A DNA stretch of 64,000 bases from contig CANXME010002486.1 of assembly GCA_948144175.1 (NCBI GenBank), positions 2,790,001 through 2,854,000 on the forward strand, written 5' to 3'. Position numbers and translations under genes: made by a program. The notes under the pieces are model-generated. The model was not told the origin of the DNA. It saw only the letters and a program-made list of their open reading frames with translations, and ran no database searches. The stretch comes from Closterium sp. NIES-65 (Eukaryota; Streptophyta; Zygnematophyceae; Desmidiales; Closteriaceae). The first letter of the stretch is position 1. Each line of letters starts with the position of its first letter. Of this stretch, positions 11,829-21,732 are shown in pieces.

Positions 11829-11840
11829 TGGTATCAGAGC
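11829..11840 (+). other. E2 primer binding site
   Basis: TGGTATCAGAGC, three bases after the LTR; exact complement to the plant initiator Met-tRNA 3' end. Confidence 0.95.
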
Positions 11841-11871
11841 TGCGTTATAGTGATCCTCGTTATAGGTAGCT

Positions 11872-14800
11872 ATGGCGGGCAACACCTCGGCGGTAGCTGG
11901 TGAATCTTCAGCCCAAGATCGTAGCGGCAGCCATGATTCTGGTGTTTCTGCGCCTAGGGGAGCGCGAACAAGCCAGGGCTCGCTGATCAAGGAGGTGCTG
12001 AAAAACTTCACCGTCGAGAAGTTCAATGGTGAGGGCTATGATGATTGGGCTTGGAAAATGCAACTCTATTTCCGTCAGTTTGGATTGCTGAAACTAATGA
12101 TTGGGGAGGAGCCTAGACCGAGTGACCCCGCCCTTCAGGAAGATTGGGACGAGCGCGCCTCGGCTGGCTACTATTTGATGTCGCAGAGTTTGGAGCTGAA
12201 CCAGCGTCACCACGTCATGCACCTGTTGCCGGAGGTTGAGTGCGGTCCGAAGGCGTGGACGGTGTTGAAGGAGCTGCACGCCCCTACCTCCGTCGCTGCG
12301 ACGCTCATGATGGAGAGGGAGCTATTCGTGTTGCGCCTAAGCGAGGGAGAGCCGGTACAACCCATCCTGGACAAGATGCGTGATCTCTACGCGAAGCTGG
12401 CGATCGCGGGGATCACCTACCCGGAGCAGACCAAGTGCCTGAAGATGCTCTTGCTGCTGCCGGAATCGTGGCTTCAATTCACGACCGGATTGAGCCTGCC
12501 GCAGAACCAGAGCTTGTGGACGCTCGAGTGGGTGCGGACTAAGATTCTGGAGGAGGACTTCCGTCGCCGCCAACTGAGGGGTGGAGACGACGGCAGCAGC
12601 GACTACGGGATGCAAGGGAGCCGACGTGGCAAAGGACGTGGCTTCGGTGGTGCTAGACGCGGTGCAAAGAAAGACGACGACTCCAACGACCAACAAGGAG
12701 GTACCGGCTGGGGTCGCGGTGCAAAATCTGGACGTGGGGGCAAGTCGGGTGCTGGTGGCAAAATGAAAGGGAGTTGCTGGTATTGTGAGAAGGAAGGGCA
12801 CCCCTGGTTTTTGTGCTATAAGAAACCCGATGGATGGACCCCCCAGAATCGTCACCAGGATGGCGGCGCGCGGAGGAACCAGAAAAACGGCGCCAACATG
12901 GTCGCTGATTTGTCCGACAACAACCCGAAGGGCAACGGCGGTGCGGAGATGAAGAAGGAGCGCACCGCGGGCCAATTCTTCCATGTGGGAGAAAAGGGGG
13001 AGCAAGGAGACGTATCTGCCAAGGTTGAAGCAGAGCTGCACCCCCTGGATTATTCGGTGTTGGACACGGGTGCTGCTTGGACGATGACGCCGCACGAGGA
13101 CTTGCTGGACCACGTACGAGCTGCACCGATCAACAAGGTGTGCTCCACCTCTGGACACGCGCTGAAGGTGGCTGGTGCGGGACGAGCTGCGTTTAAGGGA
13201 GCGGATGGCAAGCCGGTGGTGCTGCACGACGTTCTCCTCGTTCCTGAACTCAAGGCCAACCTCATCTCCCTCCGTAAGCTTGGCAAGTCTGGGGTGAGCA
13301 CTAGTACGGATGGGGCACGCACTTACAAGGGGCAGCTGGGCAATCGGGTGCTTTGGGATCTGCACGAGAGTACGGACGTGTACAGATCGATGTGGCAGCT
13401 GCCGGCGTTGGCGTGGCATGGTGGGGGGCAGGCTGGAGAGGGGTCTGCATCCCAGGGGGAGTGCAACGCCGTTGGAGGGGTTGGTGTGAAAGTGTCGGCC
13501 AGATCTGGGGAGACAGATTGGGCAACGGCACACCGACGCTTAGGGCATGTGGCAATTCCTTTGCTGAAGCAGCTGGTGAAGGATGGAGCCGTTAAGGGCT
13601 TGAAGCTGAACGGACAACCACCCGATGATAACTGTGAAATTTGCCTCCTTTCAAAGTTCACCCGTTTCCCCTTCCATAGTGTGGCTGGCAGGAGCAAAAA
13701 GCCGTTGGAGCTGGTCCACATGGACTTGGTGAGGCCGCTGCCGGTGCAAGGGCACAAGGGGGAGCGGTACTTCCTAACCAGAATGGATGTCTGGAGCAGG
13801 CTAATGTGGGCGTATCCGCTGAAGCAGAAAGATCACGCCGCCTCCACGATTCGGGACGCTTGGCTGCCGTTTGTAGAGAAGCAAGCGGAGTGTATGGTGA
13901 AGCGGATTAGGACAGATCGGGGTGGTGAGTTCCTTGGAGCTGAGATGACGGCCTGGCTCAAGAAGCAGGGCATTCAAAGGGAGCTGACCACGGCTTACAC
14001 CCCACAGTCCAACGGTGTAGCAGAACGGGCGAACCGGACAATTTTGGAGACAGCTAGGGCGCTGCTCATAGAATCTGGGCTGGGCAACTTGATGTGGCCC
14101 CATGCTGTTCGGCACGCTACCGTCGCTAGGAACAGGGTACTCACAAAGGTTGGGGATGACTCGTGGGTGCCGTTGGAGAGGTGGCTTGGGAGGAAGCCGC
14201 CGGTGGACATGCTGAGGGTGTTCGGTTGCATGGCAGTCGCCCATGTCCCCAAGACCTACCGCAGTAAGTTGGGGGCGAGTGCAATCTGGTGTGTGCATTT
14301 GGGGCTAGCTGCTGAGAGCAAGGGATGGCTGCTGTGGGAGCTTTCCAAGGGTGTGTTGTTTGACAGCAGGGATGTGAAGTTTGTTGAGGGCATGATGTAT
14401 GGGAGCTGGGAGAAACAGCCGGAGGCCAGGGTGTCCCAGCAAATAGAGCAGATCACCATGCAGCTGGACCTGACTCCTAGTGTGTGGGAGGAGGGAGAAG
14501 AGGCAGCTGCAGAGGGTGGTGATGGAAAGAAAGTACAGGAGGCACCTGCTGGTGGAGGAGATGGTGTGGACACTAGCGGTAGCACTAGTGGAGCTGCTAG
14601 ATCCGAGGGAGGAGAGCAGCAGCAGGGGAAAACCAAGAAGCCGAAGGGTGTCGTTATGAAGGGATGGGAGACACCCGTCTCCAGGCCAGGACGTACCCGT
14701 ATGGCTACTAAATAGCTGACTGCAGGAGCTGATGTAGCGGAGCAGCAGCTTGGGACCGAGGAGGCATTGCTGATTCTACCACATGGCTATGACCCGGATG

Positions 14801-16452
14801 AAGAGGATGAGCCTGCGTACTGTTTTCTTGCCCCTGCACCAGAGGAACCAGCTAGCATGGAGGAGGCATTAGCTGGACCAGATAGGGATAAATGGCTGGC
14901 TTCTAGGGATGCTGAGTACCAGAGCCTGCTGGAGAATGGGACTTGGGAACTAGTGGTGCTGCCTGAGGGAAAGAAAGCGGTACAATGCAAGTGGGTGCTA
15001 AGGATCAAGACTGACGACAAAGGGCAGGTCACCATCTACAAGAGTAGGTTGGTGGCTAAGGGGTTTATGCAGAAGGAGAAGCGGGACTTCAATGAGATCT
15101 TTGCTCCCACTGCCAAAACCCCTACCCTTCGTGTCTTGTTGGCAGATGCATCCGTTGGTGGGAAGTTCATTCTCAAGATGGACATATCAACGGCATTCCT
15201 CAACGGAATTTTAGAGGAGGAGGTTTTCATGACGCAGCCGCCTGGGTATGAGGATGGTACGGGCAGGGTGTGCAAGCTGAAAAAGTCCATCTACGGCTTG
15301 AAGCAGGCGCCACGCTGCTGGTACCAGAAGCTGGCAGCTGTTTTAGAGGAGATGGGATTCAGGACCAGCAGCTGTGATGAGAGCCTCTTTCTCAAGGGGG
15401 AGGGGGAAAAGCTGGTGTTGTTTCTGGTCTACGTGGACGACATTCTTCTCTTCAGCAGCAGCATGAAGGAGATCCAGAAAGTGCAGCAGCAGCTGATGGA
15501 GAACTTCAAGTGCAAGAACCTTGGGGAGGTAAAATACTACCTCGGGATGCATGTGGAGAGGGATCCAGATCACGGGTGGTTGAAACTGCACCAGGAGAAG
15601 TTCATCAAGGAGCTGGGGGAGAAGTATGGGATTGAGAATGAGCGCAAAGTTGCAACTCCCCTACCAGCAGAATTCAACCTTGTGAAAGCTGCAGAGGATG
15701 AAGGGGTTGAAGCTGAGGAGCAGCAGCAATTCCAGTCCTTGGTGGGCAGCCTCTTGTATGCAGCTGTTCATACGAGGCCTGATATCTCTTTCTCGGTCGG
15801 GCAGCTGGCTAGGGTGGTGCAGAATCCATCAGAGGAGCAGGTGGATGCAGCTGAGCGTGTGGTGAAGTATCTGAACTCTCACCCAAGCATTGGAGTTCAA
15901 TACTCCGCATCTGCACAGGTGAAGCAGAAAGGGGTTGAGGTGCTAAAAGAGAAGGGGGAGAGGCTTGGAGAAGGCAAGCTCTTTCTCACATGCTTTACCG
16001 ATACTACGTGGGCCTCTGAGAAGGAGGATTCTTCATCTGTGGGAGGATACATTTGCGTAGTTGGGGGAGGACCTGTTAGTTGGAGGTCCAAGAAGCAGAC
16101 GGAGACAGCACTCTCTTCTGTGGAATCAGAGTATATGGCGATGTTCCATGGGGTGAAGGAGGTGATTTGGCTGAGAAGGTTGTTAGAGGAGATTGGCCAG
16201 GAGCAGAAGGTTGCTACGCCGCTGCTTTGTGATAGCAAGGGGGCTCTTGGGATGGCGAGGAACGCTGTGCGTCATGGGCTGAACAAGCACATGCGTATCA
16301 AGTGGCACTGGCTGCGTAAGGAGGTGAAGAGGGGGACGGTGAATCCGATCTACATCAAGACTCACCAGCAGCCAGCAGACTTTCTCACCAAGAGGCTTGC
16401 GGATGAGCCTCATTGGCGTTGTGTGCGCATGAGTGGAATGAGTATAAACTAG
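11872..16452 (+). pseudogene. E2 gag-pol polyprotein region (fossil, about one break)
   Basis: Begins at ATG with MAGNTSAVAGESS, 31 bases past the primer site, and ends at a stop after MSGMSIN. Domains in order: UBN2-type gag (about residues 35-240); RG-rich basic segment; zinc knuckle CWYCEKEGHPWFLC (CX2CX4HX4C, about 302); protease LDTGAAWTM (about 398); integrase HHCC finger (HRRLGH ... CEICLLSK) and DDE core (HMDL, RTDRGGEF, AERANRT); acidic Gly/Gln-rich linker; reverse transcriptase with MDISTAFLNG, SIYGLKQAP and YVDD; RNase H with CFTDTTWAS and SSVESEYMA. Gag and pol share one frame, as is usual for plant copia. Treated as a fossil. Confidence 0.95.
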
Positions 16453-16481
16453 TATGGAATGATGGAAATGCAGCCGGCAGG

Positions 16482-16494
16482 CTGAGGGGGAGTG
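16482..16494 (+). other. E2 polypurine tract
   Basis: CTGAGGGGGAGTG directly before the 3' LTR; the plus-strand primer site of the element. Confidence 0.9.
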
Positions 16495-17586
16495 TGTTGG
16501 ATGCAAATTCACATTGCACTACATCCTGCCGTCTGTTTGTACGAGTATGCGTGTGCAAATGCATTTGCGTGTGAATGGTATGTTCGTGTGTTTGTTTGCT
16601 TTCGAAATTTTGCTTGAAGCATTTGCAGGTACTCGCGCATTATGCGCTTCGGCACAACATTGTACGCGCTATGAACAGTACAAGCAGAAAGGACGAGCTC
16701 GCAAAGGAGCCCAAGATGGAAGCTTTGCAGTTTGGTCGAATTGATTGCGCAGATTCAGTTCTATCCAACTTGTAATTGTACAGTTTTGTTTGGTTGACTA
16801 TAGTGTAGCAGGGCAGGCACTATAGGGGTACAATTTAGGTGAAGGTTGGATGTTGTTTGTCTGTATCTGCATGCTACAAGGCCAGGGGAAACTAGCGGAA
16901 CCAGCTTTTGGCTGGTTGGGCAAAGACGAAACAGGTTCTGTTTTTACGACCTGAACCTGATTGTTGTTCTCCCAGGTTGGAAAAACAGAACCAGAGGTTG
17001 TTTACATACCTACTACCTGCTGTTTTGTCTAGCCAGGTTGGTTCTGTTGCTTGGAATTATTTGGGATGATCCCTGGTTGTTCCCAGGTTCATTCCCAAGG
17101 TCCTTGCTAGCTAGAACTATTTATTCCTTCTCTGTTTGTACCTGAATATAGTCAATTTGATTCAAGCGAATTCCTCCCTTCCTGGAATTTCGTTTCTACG
17201 CGGTGCGACCGTGGAATGCTACCTGAGTCAACGCTAGTACGCTAGCAGTCCAACACTAGGCAAACGCTGTCCGAGTCATAACTTCGTAATGGCAGAACTT
17301 TTCGCGAGGCAACTTGGTTCATTTTAAAGCTCTTGGAGCGAGCTTCGATATAGCAAATTCTCAGCTTAATTCGATCGACGGTCTGCACGATACGCTGCGC
17401 GACGTTCAAGGTACTCTTGCTGTTTTGACTAAGTCCCTCTTGATCCCTCTCTCTACAAATTTGGACCCGAGGATAGGGGCTGGTCTTGTACCAGGCACCC
17501 AAGGACCCTTGGAGGTGACCCCGAGGAGAGGTTTTAAGTTTGATAAAGTCTTAATAGCTTGAGTTTATTAGGCCCTTACACCAACA
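16495..17586 (+). repeat. E2 3' LTR
   Basis: 1092 bp, TGTTGGATGCAAATTC...TTACACCAACA, paired with 10733-11825. Differences are scattered substitutions, consistent with ageing after insertion. Confidence 0.95.
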
Positions 17587-17591
17587 ACTTG

Positions 17592-19018
17592 TGGACCTGT
17601 TGGACCAACCGGCCAGTTGGTCCAGTGGACCTATTGGACCAAGATAGTTGGTCAAATCGACCGGTTGAACCAATCGACTAGTTGGTCCTATGGACCGGTT
17701 GGACCAACCGGTCAGTTGGTCCTATGGACCGGTTGGACCAACAGTACTGTTGGTCCAATGGACCTAGTGGACGAACCGGGCCGTTGGTCTCATGGAGCGG
17801 TTGGACAATCCGGCCGGTTGGACATGGAACTCTTCGACCAACCGGCCAGTTGGTCTCGTGGACCGGTTGGACCAACCGGTCAGTTGGTCCTCTAGACCGG
17901 TTCGACCAACAAGACAGGTGGTCCCATGGAGATGTTGGACCAACTGGGTTGTTGGTTCCGTGGACCGGTTGGATCAATCAACCTGTTGGTCCTACGGACC
18001 GGTTTGACCAACGAGCCAGTTGGACCTGTGGACCTGTTGGAGCAACCGGCCAGTTGGTCTTGTGCACTTGTTGGACAAACAGGACAATTGATCCAATGGA
18101 CTGGTTGGACCAACCGGCCAGTTCGTCCTTTGGACCCGTTAGACCATTCGGCTAGTTGGTCCTATGCACCGGTTGGACCAACCAGCCAGTTGGTCGTATG
18201 GACGGGTTGGACCAACCGGCCAGTCTGTCCATTGGACCGACTGGACCAAACGGCCAGTTGGTCCATTGGACCGGTTGGACCAACCAGCCAACAAGACAAT
18301 TGGTCCTATGGATCGGTTGGACCAACAAGACTGTTGGTCTCATGGACCTGTTGGACCAACCAGCTTGTTGGTCCTTTGGACCGGTTGGACCAGCAGGACA
18401 GTTGGTCCCATGGACTTGTTGGAGCATCTGGGCCGTTGGTCCCGTGGACCAATTGGACCAACTGGCATGTTGGTCCTATGTACGGGTTGGACCAACCGGC
18501 CAGTTGGTCCTGTGGACCTGTTGGACCAACCGGCCAGTGGTCCTGTGGACCTGTTGGACCAACCGGCCAGTTGGTCCTGTGGACTGGTTGGATAAACAGG
18601 ACCGTTGGTCCCATCGACCTTTTGGACCAACCAGGCCATTGGTCCCGTGGACTAGTTGGACTAACCGGCCTGTTTGTCCTATGGACCGGTTGGACCAACC
18701 GGCCAGTTGGACCTGTGGACGTATAGAACCAACAGGACATTTGGTCGAATTGACTGGTTGGTCCAACCAGCCAGTTGGTCCTATAGACTGGTTGGACCAA
18801 CCGGCCTGTTGGTCCTATGCACCGGTTGGACCAACCGGCCAGTTGGTCCTGTGGACCGGATGGACCAACAGGTTAGTTGGTCCAATGGACCAGTTGGACC
18901 AACCGGCCAGTTGGTCCTATGGACCGGTTGAACCAACTGGCCAGTTGGTCTTGTGGACCTGTTGGACTAACAGCACAGTTTGTCCAATTGACTAGTTGGA
19001 CCAACACGACAGTTGGAC
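17592..19018. repeat. 34-bp minisatellite array, right block
   Basis: Continuation of the left block beyond E2, about 42 more units, ending near AGTTGGACGAGCTGCAGC, where the D relic begins. Some stretches here (18460-18950) are the most regular, with runs of TTGGACCAACCGGCCAGT. Continuous reading frames of up to about 280 codons run through it only because the unit lacks stops. Confidence 0.95.
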
Positions 19019-20497
19019 GAGCTGCAGCGCCCCGTTGAAGCCGCGCACGTGCTCGACATTGCCATTGCCTGGAAGTCCTCGCCGGCGGCCGGTGCCAGCG
19101 AGACAGTTGGCTTCACGACGCCGACCAGCGAGTACGACGCCTCCCCGTCGCCTCTCCCTTGTCGCCAAAGGAGGAGTCGGTGTCCTTCGCCGATGTTGAC
19201 TTGGTCAACTGCTTCTCCTGGCAAGGCTTGCTCTTCCGACATAAGCTATGACCGCTCGACCTCCCTCGGCCACCCTTGGTGTCGTGGTTGTCGGAGTCGT
19301 TGCGGCCGGGCACTCAAAGGAGAGGTAGTTGGGGTCGCTGTAAGCCAAGCATTCACGGCGTCAACCTCCTCCTCCACGACTGCCCTCCCTAGCCGACTTC
19401 GCCGTGTCGGCGTCCTTGGTCAGCCTCCCACCTCCACTACCACCACCGTTAGGCTTGCCAGGCTGCCTTGGTTAACTCCCTCGCTTCGCCGGGGCAACGT
19501 TTGCCTGCAGCAGGAGCTTCGAGGACCTCTCGGCCCCTTGCATCGCCTTGTCCATGATGAGATACGAGGTCAGGGTGTCCTGACTCCCGCATGCCCGGCA
19601 TCACCGACAGCCAACGCATGAGATTGTTGCTGCTCGGAAGACCCTTGATGAAGTGCGTGATGTACGACGCCATCGAGTAGCCGACGCCGGCAATCCGCAT
19701 GTCGGCCAGAATCCGTCGAGCCCGGTTGCAGTAGTAAGTCGTCGACTCCTGTTCGCCCATCCTGATGTGTGTCAACTTCTCCTGAAGTTGGCTGATGTAC
19801 AGGTTTTTGGTGGCCTGGTACGTCGACGTGATGTACCACCAAACCTGGTGGCCGGTGTCCAGGTGACTTTGGCACGACTTCAGGGCGACCTGCACTACAG
19901 GCGAGCAGCACCGCAAGATGACCACGAAGTTCAACAGATGAGCGGCAAGAAACTTTGCACGCAGATCGATGTTGGCCTTGGGTGGCGTCTCCACCACGCC
20001 GTCGGCAAAGCACTTCAAACAGACGATCTCCAGCTGAGGCTCAATCAACTCCTTCCATGTGAGGAGGTCATGTCGACCGACAAGGGGCACCGGGTCAGTG
20101 ATCTTGTTCGGCGGGAAATGAAGTAGCCATAGATCGGCACAATTCCACCCGCCGTTGCGTGAGTCGCCGACGTAGGCGTCCCACTACTTCGACGTCCACA
20201 GACGTCGCCTAGCGAGGAACCCGCCGCTGCCGACGACTGCAGCCCTTGCGCGTGAACGCCGTCAACTTCACAAGCATTAATCACTCCTCTCTGCCTCAGC
20301 GTGCCTCCCCCACTACTGTTGACTTGGTCACCAATGTTGACCCCCTTGTCGACGCATCTTTGTTGTTCCATCGCCCACTTAGCGCGGATCCCCGGCTCGA
20401 CAACCACTAAGGGTCGTCCCGAAATCGCCAGCATCATGGCGTCTCTTTGTATCAGCCAATCGAGTTTCCATACTATCTTATACCGCGCCGGGAACAA
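19019..20497 (-). pseudogene. D: gag relic of a further copia-like family
   Basis: On the minus strand, an open stretch at 19449-20090 encodes a UBN2/retrotran_gag-like protein: LTWKELIEPQLE, HQVWWYITSTYQ, YISQLQEKLTHIRMGEQEST, YCNRARRILADMRIAG and YITHFIKGLPSS are typical of copia gag helices. A few further gag-like fragments lie on both sides, and LSFECPA near 19345 may be what is left of a zinc knuckle. No LTR, primer site or pol was found, so the ends are uncertain. It is unlike gag of A, B and C. GC-rich, with several breaks; an old fragment. Confidence 0.6.
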
Positions 20498-20888
20498 CCA
20501 GGACGGGCATCATGGTCACATGTGCTGCCGGCCTACTAATGACTTAATAGGTGCAAAAGTCGGCTCCTATCGGAAGGTAAGCTATGGGGCCGTCCACGCT
20601 CACCGCACCATGCAGAGATAGACTCAACAACCAGAGCTACACAATGGAGAAGGTACGGGTTATTGGAGTGATCATAGTGTTCCTTAGCGTTTGCTTGTGT
20701 TCTCTCTATGCACATAATCGCGGGAGAATCGGCACGAGTTTTAATAGCAAAATTTGTGAACAATAGTTGAACAAGCAAAGCAACACTGGCTACATCAAAA
20801 GCTGGTCGAATGCCAGCGCGGCACGGTCGACCGCGTTCCATTGCAGCAAGGTCGACTGCGCTCCAGCAGGGCAAAGTGGCGACTTGCC
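20498..20888. other. Unassigned spacer between D and B2
   Basis: About 390 bp with no recognised repeat or gene, apart from the tiny open frame at 20644-20766. It could be the untranslated or LTR part of D or the original host DNA into which B2 inserted. The last five bases, TTGCC (20884-20888), are the presumed left target duplication of B2; the partner is outside the window. Confidence 0.4.
20644..20766 (+). CDS. Possible 40-residue hydrophobic small ORF
   Basis: A short ATG frame, MEKVRVIGVIIVFLSVCLCS, then LYAHNRGRIG and a polar tail to a stop. The pattern of a basic start, a 17-residue hydrophobic core and a small-residue cleavage-like site resembles a signal peptide followed by a very short mature part. 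There is no homology I recognise and no clear promoter. Chance is the likeliest explanation; it is listed because it is the only non-retroelement coding candidate in the window. Confidence 0.12.
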   Translation: MEKVRVIGVIIVFLSVCLCSLYAHNRGRIGTSFNSKICEQ

Positions 20889-21701
20889 TGTTGGTCCAAC
20901 CCTACGGTTTGCACTCGGCTTGTTGTCCGCGTGCATGCATGCGTGTGTGCATGGAATGGTATGAGGGCATGGGATAATATATATTTCATGCTTATAATAG
21001 TGTGTGAATGTTGAGTGATGATGTCGAATGTGTGTGTCGAGTCAATAGCTAGTCGCGTGTTACGTGGTCGTTTGTGTCCCGTGCACGGTTTCAATTTTGT
21101 CGTGCCTCGTGCACGGTTTCTATTTTGTTGTGTGTAGAACGTTCAGCATATCGCAGGTGTGTGCAGCAGACCCAGCACCAACTCAAGGATGAGTTTATGA
21201 TGAAGAAGCAGAGCCTTGGTTTCAAGATTCAAGTGATCACGAAGCTTGCGAAAAGGGTACACTTCAAGATAATGAAAATAGTTACATATTTTTTTGTACT
21301 GTAACATTTCACTCGGTGTAGGCCCTTGTGAAGGGTAGTTTCGAGACCCTTCGTGGTTGGGGACAGTGTAGCACTGTTCCGCATCAGTGTACCTCGGCTC
21401 TTGGGTTTTGTAGGAGCTGGTATTCCCAACTCGTAACTCTTCCTATCTTGTGGTCTAAAACCACAGTGACTGCCATAGTGCCGTTCGTTCAAACCAACGC
21501 TGTGTCATCAAATTCTTACTAAAATCGTGCGATATAGATTGCTTATTATAGGTGAATTTAAGACGCTCCAGATCCACATTGCATCAGGTCATTTGAAGTT
21601 GTGACCAGAACGCTATGAGCGTTTATAGCCGCTCTGCAGAAATCCGACTATGCACTCAATCTTTCGTTTTAGGCACAATGGAGCATGCTGTGACAATAAC
21701 A
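20889..21701 (+). repeat. B2 5' LTR
   Basis: 813 bp, TGTTGGTCCAACCCTACGG...GACAATAACA. It shares its start and its last 400 bp with the B1 LTR but has a different middle (about 21000-21300), which includes two copies of a CGTGCACGGTTTC motif (about 21078 and 21108). Confidence 0.85.
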
Positions 21702-21703
21702 TG

Positions 21704-21715
21704 TGGTATCAGAGC
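21704..21715 (+). other. B2 primer binding site
   Basis: TGGTATCAGAGC, two bases after the LTR end; the same initiator Met-tRNA primer as family A. Confidence 0.9.
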
Positions 21716-21732
21716 GCCTTGGAGCAGCTACG

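Larger units (their letters stand above)
10733..17586 (+). mobile_element. E2: near-complete family A copia element inside the minisatellite
   Basis: Plus-strand element with all parts: 5' LTR (10733-11825), primer binding site (11829-11840), gag-pol (11872-16452), polypurine tract (16482-16494) and 3' LTR (16495-17586). Flanks are GCTTG (10728-10732) and ACTTG (17587-17591), a 5-bp target duplication with one mismatch, both within the 34-bp array. The LTR pair differs at about 25 sites, roughly 2-3%, counted by eye. It looks nearly whole, with about one break in the polyprotein. It defines family A best on the plus strand. Confidence 0.96.

Noticed and set aside
18156-18995. Collagen-like Gly-Pro repeat protein in the minisatellite
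   Set aside because: The 34-residue period is just the 34-bp unit read through three frames; equivalent frames exist on both strands and neighbouring frames, with no start, promoter or codon-phase signal.
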